20,393 nt of DNA from Acrasis kona (lineage: Eukaryota > Heterolobosea > Eutetramitea > Acrasida > Acrasidae), in contig JAOPGA020001422.1 of the NCBI GenBank assembly GCA_026419775.2, positions 1-20,393 on the forward strand. The letters run 5' to 3'. This document shows, piece by piece, positions 1-7,509 of the stretch. The position numbers were made by a program, and so were the translations under genes. The notes under the pieces were generated by a model that saw only the letters and a program-made list of their open reading frames with translations, searched no databases and had not been told where the DNA came from. Numbering within the stretch: the first letter of the stretch is position 1; the number at the start of each line of letters is the position of its first letter.

Positions 1-171
1 GAAATGAACACTGACAAACCTCGCATATCCATTTTCGCAGGAAGGGTGGTTAATAGTACCGATGAAGGCTTCTGTTTTCGGAAGAAAATTAATCTTGCTA
101 GATGGTTGACAAAGTCGGCCAATCAAGTTTATAACGAGCAAAATGCCTTACTCATGACCCATATAGCATAA
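1..171 (+). CDS. Possible 3' end of an upstream gene (partial)
   Basis: Frame 1 is open from the first base of the window to a TAA at 169-171 (56 codons), with an internal ATG at 4-6. The stretch RISIFAGRV near the start faintly resembles the ISxFAGRI strand of bacterial-type (TalC/FSA-like) transaldolases. The following residues do not continue that match, so the likeness may be chance. The rest reads like ordinary soluble protein (LARWLTKSANQVYNEQNALL). It could be the last exon of a gene lying mostly to the left of the window, a decayed remnant, or a chance open frame. About 1 in 15 random frames of this length stay open. Confidence 0.25.
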   Translation, partial: EMNTDKPRISIFAGRVVNSTDEGFCFRKKINLARWLTKSANQVYNEQNALLMTHIA

Positions 172-568
172 ACCTATGGATATGATAATTGACTTACCAC
201 AGTTTGGTAAAATGGTGGGAATGTTGAGCAATGAGTGGTAGGAGTGCAGCTTTTATAATAGACAGATTGCACATTACTGCATGATGATGCATCTTATGGA
301 TTTATCAAATTTAGTGGATGTACAATAACTGATAGAATTTGTCATGCTAGAGGATCATCTTTTGTATAATCTTATAAAATTACATATCATTATTCTTTTT
401 ATTATTTTTTATGTATCATGTTTTAAATCAATACTGAATTCTACAAACATCTTGATTCATTCTATACGTAATAGTGAGCAACACATGTATTCGTTCAATA
501 CCCCGCAGGTGGTGCAAAGATTACAAAACGGATTATAATCAACTCAACCTTGATAACGTAACCACACA
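172..568. other. Intergenic spacer upstream of the ENTH gene
   Basis: AT-rich sequence with no convincing gene. A 64-codon frame at 344-538 is rich in Ile, Leu and Phe codons, as expected of random AT-rich DNA, and looks like nothing known. No TATAAATA box of the kind seen elsewhere in the window is present before the 569 start. The promoter and 5' UTR of the ENTH gene probably lie here. Confidence 0.5.
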
Positions 569-1787
569 ATGAACTATATCAAGAACATCCGCAACGCTGC
601 TTTGTATGCGCCATACGAGATTAAGGTCAGAGACCTCACCTCAAACGATCCATACCCAGGAAACGCACAAAAGGCAAGAAAAGATGTAGCCGAGGCAACT
701 GGCAATTATGAGAGTTTTTTGATGACCATGCGTGTTCTTTGGGAGCGTATGGCAGACACCGGTAAGAACTGGAGACACGTCTACAAAGGCTTGCAGTTAC
801 TTGAGTACTTGTTGGTATACGGACACGAAAACGTTGTTCATGATGCCAAGAACAACATTGGAAAAGTCAAAATTTTGAAAACCTTTGCGTACATTGACGA
901 GCACACATTCAACGACTATGGAGAGGGTGTGAGAAGACTGGCAGAGAGAGTTCTAGGAACCTTGAGCGAGGACCACAAGCTAGACGAGTACAGAGCACTT
1001 GCCGATAAAGGACAATTCCAAGGATTCCCCAAGTTGACCGAACCTTCTCAATATAGCCAAAAGAATTCAAAGAACCAACCCCAAAGGCAACCTCAACGCC
1101 GTGAAGAGGATGACGAACCACGCAGACAACCTCAAAGACAGGCCCAACAACACTACGACGACGACGACAGAGCGCCACGTAGACAACCTCAACAACAACA
1201 AACGATCTCGTTATGATGATGACGAAGACGACAGACCACCACAAAGGCAACAACCACCACAAAGACAACCCCAACAACAACAACAAAGATCCCGCTACGA
1301 TGACGACGAAGACGACAGACCACCCCAAAGACAACAAAGACCACCGCAATCCCCCCAACAAAGAAGTCAACAGTATGACGACTCTTATGATGAGCGCAGA
1401 GCTCCTCAACAACAATATCAATCAGAGTATGGAGATGCTCCACAAAACAGACCCAACCAATCAGGTCTGGACTTTTTCTTTGATGACGAAGTGGAGATTG
1501 CGTTCCAACAGGCACCACCACAAGCCAGAAGTCCTACTTCGGTAGTTGCACCACCACCAGTGCCCTACTCACCCGCCCGTCGCTCGTCCCCCATCCAACA
1601 GCAACAACAACAATACTATGATGAGCAACCACAACAATCATCCAGCAGCGGCGAGAGATTGGAATTGGAAAATCTCAGGAGCGAACTTTACAGAGTTTTG
1701 AAGGAAAATGAATCAATGAAGGAGGAGCTCGTAAGCACAAAAGCCAAGTACGAGGAGTTGTGGAAGAGCATGGAGTCGAGACAATAA
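569..1787 (+). CDS. ENTH-domain (epsin-like) endocytic adaptor, reading frame shifted in its Gln-rich tail
   Basis: Residues 1 to about 140 form an ENTH domain. Diagnostic pieces are EIKVRDLTSNDPY, the WERMADTGKNWRHVYKGL segment, LLEYLLVYG, and ending GVRRLAERV. ENTH domains bind phosphoinositides, and epsins link ubiquitinated cargo to clathrin at the plasma membrane or to Golgi/endosomal coats. After the domain comes a Q/R/D-rich tail with near-identical repeats (RSRYDDDEDDRPPQRQ occurs twice), an acidic Phe motif (LDFFFDDE), a Pro-rich stretch, and a C-terminal coiled coil (RLELENLRSELYRVLKENES). The frame from 569 stops at 1216, while the repeats, coiled coil and final TAA (1785-1787) continue in another frame. 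The switch falls in the CAA run at about 1190-1203, and the joined product would be about 405 residues. This is seen in the sequence; whether it is an assembly error or a real lesion is unknown. The family call is firm, the exact paralogue is not. Confidence 0.85.
1090..1370 (+). repeat. Q/R/D-rich coding repeat with CAA and GAC/GAT runs
   Basis: Imperfect tandem units encode an acidic block (YDDDEDD), then a basic Pro/Gln block (RPPQRQ). They fall within the ENTH gene tail. The units at about 1202-1245 and 1286-1330 are nearly identical at protein level, and an earlier, more divergent copy lies at about 1150-1190. CAA trinucleotide runs join the units and coincide with the frameshift. Such runs are prone to replication slippage. 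Confidence 0.75.
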
Positions 1788-1796
1788 ACAATACTT

Positions 1797-3053
1797 TTAA
1801 ATTCTTGGTCTTTTATTGAATTCATTTGGTACGCTTTGGCCACCTTGACCAATTCCATCAACATCTTGATCCTCTAATCCTTCTTGTTCTTCCTCTACTT
1901 GCTGTTGAGGAATGCCCCTAAAACCAGCAGCTACAATTGTGAAATGTCTGCTGCCCGTTGTGCCATTCTTAATCTTTGTCACTCTAACCTGTTGTTGACG
2001 CTGTGCATCGTACTCCAAGTACAATTTATTGGTGGATTGATGTGACCATGTTTGACCCAATGCAGGTGCCACATACCAAACGTCATTCTCCACCCTAGTC
2101 GTTACTTGATTCATGACAATCACTGCGCACTGAAACTCATTTGCAATCTGCGATAATTGATTGCTCATGTTGCTCAAAAGTTTTGTTCTCTTTGCCATTC
2201 CACCCTCCACCACATCAAATCCATACCGAAAATGAAAAGTAATGCTGTCGATGATGATCACCTTGACGGGAGGTTCGTCTCGAGGTGCTTGCCTCAACTG
2301 TTCTAGAAGAACATTAACCAGAGATATCTGCTCGATGTAATTGTAAATACGATAGTATTGAATGTTGGAGAGCATCGAATCGACGCTCATGTTCGATACG
2401 CAACTTTCCTCGTCGTTGGTTACATTTTTCAAATAGTGCAAAAAATTCGCCGCAATGTCATACACACGATCCACCATGAATGATCCTTCGGTGTCAATGT
2501 AGATGGCACTTCCACCGCATCCACCGAGTTCTTCTGGCATTTGGACATTAACTGCCAGCTGCATGCCGAGTTGCGTCTTTCCAATACCTGGAACACCGCC
2601 TTCTCAAAAGTAAGCTATTAAGAGAAAAGTTTTCTTACAAATTTCTGTTACAGAGTCGCATGGTATGCCTCCGTTTAAAAGTTCAACATCAAGTTCAGGA
2701 CACATTGTAACTAATTTTTTCGTTGGCTTCTCAAACATGTCTAGACCTGATGACATATTTACTGGTTGTGAATACGTTTGTTGTGTTGGTTTGTTTTGTT
2801 GTGAAAGAATGATTGAGGGTTGTGCACTTATTGATTGTTTTGTACCTCCCATCTCTCTTATTTTATTTAATATATCCATTGCGTCTTTGTGTGGGATTTC
2901 TGCCTCTTTGGAAAGCGAAGTTATTGTTAGTCCTTGAAAATCTTTCAGCGTGGTCAAGCCGGCATCTATAAGTTTGGTTTTATTGGTGTGATTTACGTCA
3001 AGAGTGTTTAGGAAATATGCGTCTGTGAGTGGGTCTGAGTCGTTAATGTTCAT
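1797..3053 (-). CDS. RAD51C: RAD51C-like recombinase (RAD51 paralogue)
   Basis: Two exons, 3053-2639 and 2599-1797, flank a 39-nt GTAAGA...AAG intron and encode 405 residues (human RAD51C has 376). The N-terminal ~80 residues are a helix-hairpin-helix-like domain. The ATPase core has Walker A GVPGIGKT (about 141-148, K147, completed exactly by the splice), the strongly RAD51C-like block AIYIDTEGSFMVDRV, Walker B VIIIDSITF (D about 256) followed by FHFRYGFD, then VMNQVTTR and ALGQTWSH. The tail ends in KRPRI, a basic patch where RAD51C proteins carry a nuclear localisation signal. In the family, RAD51C acts in nuclear complexes with RAD51B-RAD51D-XRCC2 and with XRCC3 to support RAD51 filaments and Holliday-junction processing in homologous recombination. 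The Asp/Gly/Gln-rich extension after GFRG is longer than in animals. The stop codon lies 9 bp from that of the convergent ENTH gene. Confidence 0.88.
2600..2638 (-). other. 39-nt intron of the RAD51C-like gene
   Basis: On the minus strand it starts GTAAGA at 2638 and ends GAGAAG at 2600. Removing it restores EICGGVPGIGKT, the Walker A region. Retention would add 11 residues (after the split Cys codon) and then a TGA. The nearer AG at 2603 would create a stop after splicing, so the distal AG must be used. Confidence 0.88.
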
Positions 3054-3559
3054 TGTTCTTCTGGGAAATGGAAATTTATCTGCTTTTACAATATTTTAAA
3101 TAAAACTTGAATTCGAGTTCTAAGAACAACTGGGAGGCATATCATAAAAGTTTTATTTAAATTAACAATTACTGTTAATTATTGTGCCGGTTAAATTGAA
3201 CCGTTAACTATCACATAGTTGGTCATCAATAACAGATGTGATGTGAATTTCAATTAACGCTTAAAAATCTCCTAAGAATATTCCCATCTACGACAAGCAA
3301 ATTGAAGGATAATCAGAGTTGAACCATACGCTTGTAAACAATATATTCCAACAGATAGATTGTCTTTTTACTCGCCAACGAATTCCTTAATTGAATTTTC
3401 CAACGTACTGTAGTGAGATTTTTTCTCCGAGATGCCAATGTTTGTTGTAATATGACGAATCATAAATGTGCCTAGCTAAAATAGGTCAGATTTATCCACG
3501 GCGCCGAGGACTATAAATACCAAACATAATCACAAACGTATCAAAACAAATTAACAACA
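3054..3559. promoter_or_regulatory. Bidirectional spacer between RAD51C-like and secreted-peptide genes
   Basis: Both flanking genes point away from this 506-bp AT-rich spacer, so it should hold both promoters. On the peptide side there is a TATA box at 3512-3519 with the GC palindrome CGGCGCCG at 3499-3506 just upstream. Around 3162-3241 three short inverted repeats cluster: TTAACA/TGTTAA (3162-3178), CGGTT/AACCG (3188-3203), and TCACAT/ATGTGA (3211-3241). GTTAA is repeated among them. These could be transcription-factor sites, which is inference only. No gene is seen. Confidence 0.5.
3512..3519 (+). promoter_or_regulatory. TATA box of the secreted-peptide gene
   Basis: TATAAATA, 48 bp upstream of the ATG at 3560. 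The same octamer precedes the GIGYF-like gene (12491) and the unresolved unit at 4543. The implied 5' UTR is roughly 20 nt, A-rich and without an upstream ATG. Confidence 0.65.
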
Positions 3560-3856
3560 ATGAAATTTGCTGCTGCTCTACTTCTAGTCCTCATCGCCGC
3601 TGTTGCTTTCGTAGCTGCTGGAAAGAGCAAGCAATCTAAATACCCTAACGTTGCCCCATTAGACAGAGATGAGTGCGACAGATTCTGCCGTTCAAGTCCA
3701 AGACACTTTCAATGCAGGACCATGTGCTACTCGGAAATCAAAAGACCACTATCTGACCAAGACCCATGCGTTGCATTCTGCAGAGGTAGCAGCCACGTTC
3801 CAGAATGCATCAGATCTTGCCACAAGGAAAGATACTTTGACGATGATGAGTATTAA
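3560..3856 (+). CDS. Small secreted protein with two CX3C-X8-CX3C (hairpinin-like) units
   Basis: 98 residues. Residues 1-20 are a clear signal peptide: MKF, then a hydrophobic core, and an AxA-like end before GKSKQ. The mature part has exactly eight cysteines in two units with identical spacing, C-x3-C-x8-C-x3-C. The first starts DECDRFC and ends CRTMC; the second starts DPCVAFC and ends CIRSC. The 13-residue linker and shared D, F, R and S positions indicate an internal duplication. Two CX3C motifs on antiparallel helices are the signature of alpha-hairpinins, a fold used for antimicrobial peptides and protease inhibitors in plants and for venom peptides in animals. Spacing suggests that fold here, but sequence homology is not shown. 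The tail is acidic (DDDEY). The gene has its own TATA box and an AATAAA at 3885-3890. Its role is unknown: defence, predation or a matrix role are all possible. Confidence 0.8.
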   Translation: MKFAAALLLVLIAAVAFVAAGKSKQSKYPNVAPLDRDECDRFCRSSPRHFQCRTMCYSEIKRPLSDQDPCVAFCRGSSHVPECIRSCHKERYFDDDEY

Positions 3857-3884
3857 ATGATACTTTGTGCGTTCATGTACTTTG

Positions 3885-3890
3885 AATAAA
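3885..3890 (+). terminator. Poly(A) signal of the secreted-peptide gene
   Basis: AATAAA lies 29 bp past the stop codon, followed by a T-rich stretch and then TTGTTGTTTG. This is a standard cleavage/polyadenylation arrangement. Confidence 0.55.
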
Positions 3891-4090
3891 CTCTTTCATT
3901 TTGAAAAAGATTGTTGTTTGCCAACATTGCACCAACACGGTATTTATTTTCTTATGACAGGGTGTGTTAGAAGTAATGCCAATTGCGGAGGAGACTCACA
4001 AACAACAAGAATCATCACAAAAGTGAGGAAGTGACGACAATCAGCGTTCAACGATCAAATCTGTAAATTACAAGAACAAATCAAACACAA

Positions 4091-4110
4091 GCTAGCTAGC
4101 TAACTAACTA
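4091..4110. repeat. Tetranucleotide repeat with palindromic core
   Basis: GCTAGCTAGC, itself a perfect palindrome, runs directly into TAACTAACTA. It is a short simple repeat in the spacer. Confidence 0.7.
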
Positions 4111-4542
4111 TCAAATTAACGAACAATAACTAACTGAAATCAACTATTAAAATCAATTTTATTTCAAGGTAATATTTTTAGCTGGCATGTCTTGTTTTTG
4201 TTTTGTTATCGATCACAAGAAATGAATGTATTTATCGCATTGTAATCAGCCCAGTGGAACACAGACAAGTTTTGTGAAATGACATATCGGGTACTCCGAA
4301 TTTCCGCCCCACAGACTGTACATGACTTGGATTTTCTAGCTTGTATGTGCTCTTTGTCCGCAGAGCACACACGACTCATTTTTAACGCCAACGTTAATAC
4401 TAAACTAATTTGTGTAACCAGCTAATTTAAAATTTATTGTTTACAATGTCGGGGTACCCAATTACAACGTCTGATTGTAATAATTACTAAATAAGACGCC
4501 GATAAGTATTTTAGTTGGGTCCATAAGTATAATCTTACTGAT

Positions 4543-4550
4543 TATAAATA
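4543..4550 (+). promoter_or_regulatory. TATA box of an unresolved transcription unit
   Basis: TATAAATA, identical to the boxes of two confident genes in this window. It is followed by about 120 nt of A/C-rich, ATG-free, leader-like sequence and then a strong 5' splice site at 4674. Confidence 0.45.
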
Positions 4551-5304
4551 GTGTCATCACATTGTGACCAAACTCAACAAGAAAATATAATTCAAACCTA
4601 AACAAGCAAACAACAGAGTCACTTCATCACAGATAAATCATTACAGGCTACGACTAATACAAGAGCACAGAACGTAAGTTTGTATTCATGATGACTTCTT
4701 TCGTTACATTATGATTAGTACAATGCCGTGAGTATAGGGAGCGACGCGAAGGATGAATTAATTAAGAGAAGGACGCCTTTAGATAAAGGAAGGTTAGGGG
4801 AGAGATTACTCTCCCCTGTATAAAAGAAGATTTTCAGGGAAATTGTTCCCTTAATGAAGACCACAGAGATACGAAAAACTTGACTGACCAATTTATAAAG
4901 TGATACACGCTTCATTCTTACCTGATGAATAAACGATTTGAAATTGCATCAACCATTCGCGTTCAGTATACTGTATGATTTTTTTACTAGGACTTCAAAT
5001 TGTCGTCTGGAGATGTGATCATCCCTATAACCGATTTGAAACTTTTTTGATGTGGACTTTGACGTTTGAACCTCCTCTGATAGTGAGTTTTTACTTGATT
5101 CAAGCATACCCTCATACTACGTATGTCTTACCTAATAAACTAAAAATAACAATTAAAATAGGATTCAAATACTAGAGAAACACAACAAAAAAACAGGAGG
5201 TGGTGTACGAAGCTGCAAGAGAGTATGAAACCTGTTTATACGCCTATTTAGAGAGGTTAGAGGAAACAAACCAAAATACCGAAAAGGCTCAAGAACAATT
5301 ATAG
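4551..5304 (+). other. Unresolved transcription unit or decayed gene
   Basis: Several pieces look real but do not join into one frame. There is an ATG-free leader, then a probable 45-nt intron at 4674-4718 (GTAAGT...TTAG) within the size range of splice signals here. Three open pieces follow: 4719-4820 (NAVSIGSDAKDELIKRR...), 4786-4905 in another frame (EITLPCIKEDFQGNC...), and a piece after the acceptor TTTTTTTACTAG at 4990 (DFKLSSGDVIIPITDLKLF). Last, 5176-5304 reads as a helical, possibly coiled-coil C-terminus (VVYEAAREYETCLYAYLERL...) ending in TAG. The first two overlap in different frames. The unit could be a multi-exon gene with introns I cannot place, a pseudogene, or a non-coding transcript. 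I recognise no family. Confidence 0.35.
4796..4851. repeat. Two perfect tetraloop hairpins in tandem
   Basis: AGGGGAGAG at 4796-4804 pairs with CTCTCCCCT at 4809-4817 across the loop ATTA. AGGGAA at 4836-4841 pairs with TTCCCT at 4846-4851 across the loop ATTG. Both share a GGG-rich left arm and a near-identical loop, which suggests a related origin or a structured RNA. Confidence 0.7.
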
Positions 5305-5826
5305 ATCATGCACTTGTGCAGAATTTTATTCTTTGGACCGCAGTTACGTAGCGTCCAAACGCTGTCTGACTAAATTTACGATCTCTGTGATCGTCATAGG
5401 CTAAAAAATTAACAGGAACGATTAGTCCTGGTATTCCGGTTCAACTATAAAATTTGATATGGAAGAGAACGTAAAAGAAAGGTATAAACGTAACCATGAT
5501 GTATTGAAAGTATAAAGGAGAAAGTGTAGTGCTGATCACTGGTTGACTGTTTGAACTTTGCTACAAAATACTGGAATTAAACATAACATGTCGGGTAACT
5601 CTAGGCGTTTGAGGAAGAGGTTGCAGTTACTTGTTGACAAATCACTTTCGAATAATCCTTCACAAGTATTCCACAAACGTCCGAAGAACAAGAAGAAGTT
5701 CGAGAGGTGGTAAACATCCAAAAACGTTTAGGGGAGAAGAGGTGACTTTCCCTTGACTTTTCCCTATTCACCTACAATAAAAGGAAGCGAAGTTGAAAAA
5801 GAACTTTATTTTGACTACATCCCCAT
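5305..5826. other. Spacer with small open frames
   Basis: No confident gene. A 41-codon plus-strand frame at 5588-5713 (start MSGNSRRLRKRLQLL) is strikingly basic and ends in KNKKKFERW. A shorter one at 5455-5514 begins MEENVKERYKRN. Both have a coding-like composition but no recognised relatives. They could be remnants linked to the transposase fragment to the right. Confidence 0.35.
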
Positions 5827-6480
5827 TTATTTCTTCCAAGCCTGAGTCAGTGCTGTCTGCTCAAACACCAACTCCCCAGTAAAAGGAATGGTATTTCCTC
5901 TACCAGTACCGCGTCCCCTTGAACTGGATTTCTTCACACCAGTGGCAACCTCTCTTGCACTTCTGCTTAGAACGGCAACATTCGGTAACACTAGAGTAGG
6001 TTGCATTTCCTGTGCTTGGGGCTGAACCTGCTCAGCGACATTGTGTTGAGCGTCTTGTTGGGCCATGTAACGTTCAAGGACTGGCGTTGGGCGAAGCGTA
6101 TTTGGGTCCCTAACTAGCTGACGCACTGGCTGTTCATTGAAGATTGCGGCACTGTACTCAGCAGATTGTCTTCTCTCAATCTCCATTAGGAGATAGATGC
6201 ACTCCTTGATTGTCTTCACGCTTGTTCTAGGCCAAAGTTATTTGAACACTCCACATTGTTGGTGCGATCAATGTTGGCACGGAAATGGAAACCAACACAC
6301 CATAGCCTTGGTGGGAAACGGGACGTCGCAGTCATCCATGTGTTGTGCATGTACGAGATGAAGCTTTTGCCATCAATGAAGTGGAACATGCATCCCACAA
6401 TTGTACTATCTGGGAGCAAGCTTCTAATCGCATTGATGTGGGCATACTTCGTGACGACATTCATGCCATTGTCCTATAGG
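5827..6480 (-). pseudogene. Broken MULE (Mutator-like) transposase, C-terminal part
   Basis: Two minus-strand frames, 6464-6216 and 6219-5827, read as one protein interrupted by a frameshift at about 6215-6222. The first has HINAIRSLLPDSTIVGCMFHF, which contains the C-x2-H signature of MULE transposases (GCxFHF). Next come TW and RFPPRLW, then DRTNNVECSNN, the family's RTNN-x-E region near the end of the catalytic core. The second continues as TSVKTIKECIYLLMEIERRQ, then a Gln/Pro-rich, RGRG-containing tail to the stop at 5827. The N-terminal catalytic part (the DGTF-type and TDFE-type aspartates) is missing, and a TAG lies three codons before the first ATG. I therefore call it a dead remnant. 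Terminal inverted repeats were not found by eye. Unlike a domesticated gene, it has lost its frame. Confidence 0.65.
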
Positions 6481-7509
6481 GAGCCGCCTTCTCAACTGGA
6501 ATTCCAAGTATATTAGTCGCACTGCGCAACACTAGAATCATAGCGTTGAATAACAAGTACTTTCGGTCTAAACAGCCAACTTACTCGTGAGTTAAGACAA
6601 CTGGGAAGGCGACTATAGCTCCAAATGGCTTTGGGTATACCGATTGTGTCCAGGACATCCATGGATGAGGTGAGGTTTTTCCACCCCTGCAGTGTTCTCC
6701 TATTTAATACATTGCTTACGATACTCTCTGATATTGAAGGGTTACCAAGTTGTCAACATGCTCCCTTTTAAAGTTGGCACTAAAATTTATCGTCAACTCA
6801 TATGTGTTGGTGTTTGTTCTTGGTAGTATCCCTTAAACTTTCCTTTTACATCTCCTTTGACTACGTTTCCCATACCAGGTATACATAGTCCTTCTTTTGC
6901 GAGGCAGTAATAGACAGATAATTGATTGCAGGCTTGTAGAGAAAGATGGCATACTTGGATCGAGATTCTAAATGACTTTAGAAAGCAAAAAATGGTCCTG
7001 GACGGCGGTGCCAGGATCTCTTCGAAGCTTTCCCACTCACTAGAAGTCATGTTAAGAAGAACACACTTTAACATGTTGTTTTGTTTACTTTTTTCCCGAT
7101 TGACAGCGACATTGGTTTAACCGTATCCACGACCAAATAAGTATTTTTGAAAAACTGATTTTGACAACTAAAGTTTTCGAGATTCCCTGGAATCTGCTTG
7201 CGCACTAACACAACCGATGAACTTTATAGAGCATGACCTTTTTTTCGAGCCATATCGGTGATGTCGATGTTAAATGAACTTGTGAATCTTCTTCTAGTTT
7301 AGATTTAGTTTCTTTGGATATTCTGTAAATATGGATTTAGTTCTACATGGCCAATTCTGTTTTTTTTGAATGGATAGCGACTGGTGCTAGTGCTTTCGTG
7401 CCAAAATTCTTGCTGAACTTGGGCTTGCAGCTTTTGACCAATTGTTCCCCTCGTTGGCTCTTCATTTGGTCTGGTTCAACAGCGCAGCCATTACAATGTA
7501 AGTTCGCAA
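6481..7509. other. Spacer, probably degenerate mobile-element sequence
   Basis: No confident gene in about 1 kb. A minus-strand stretch of about 80 codons at 6756-6518 is open without an ATG (contains RRTLQGWKNLTSS), and frames at 7074-6793 (-) and 6926-7120 (+) overlap. None has a recognisable domain. A frame at 7347-7535 (+) has a GTAAGT at 7499 and could conceivably be a 5' exon of the next gene, but its composition does not support that. The promoter of the 7510 gene should lie at the right end. Confidence 0.4.

Larger units (their letters stand above)
3857..4540. other. Intergenic spacer
   Basis: After the poly(A) signal I see no gene. It holds an A/C-rich stretch at 3990-4100, the simple repeat at 4091-4110, and a perfect 8-bp stem TGTGCTCT/AGAGCACA with an 8-nt loop at 4346-4369. 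A 61-codon minus-strand frame covers 4391-4206; it shows no recognisable domain and I do not call it. Confidence 0.5.

Noticed and set aside
1179-1227. 49-nt GT-AG intron that would reconcile the two ENTH reading frames
   Set aside because: It has the right length class modulo three, but it would remove a clear copy of the RSRYDDDEDD repeat, is longer than every confirmed intron here, and lacks a pyrimidine-rich acceptor. A slip in the CAA run is simpler.
909-1545. Antisense and alternate frames over the ENTH gene tail
   Set aside because: Low-complexity mirrors of the GAC and CAA repeats, with no independent domain.
4206-4391. 61-codon minus-strand frame containing a CTVCG motif
   Set aside because: A single CxxC without further zinc ligands, and no recognisable family.
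4818-4837. 20-nt GTATAA...TTCAG segment as an intron joining the two open pieces
   Set aside because: Half the length of any supported intron here. A similar 20-nt segment near 5511 shows that such strings arise easily in this AT-rich sequence.
4975-5175. 66-codon hydrophobic plus-strand frame
   Set aside because: Its start lies before a strong 3' splice-site-like sequence at 4990 and the composition matches AT-rich noise. A different frame after the acceptor looks better.
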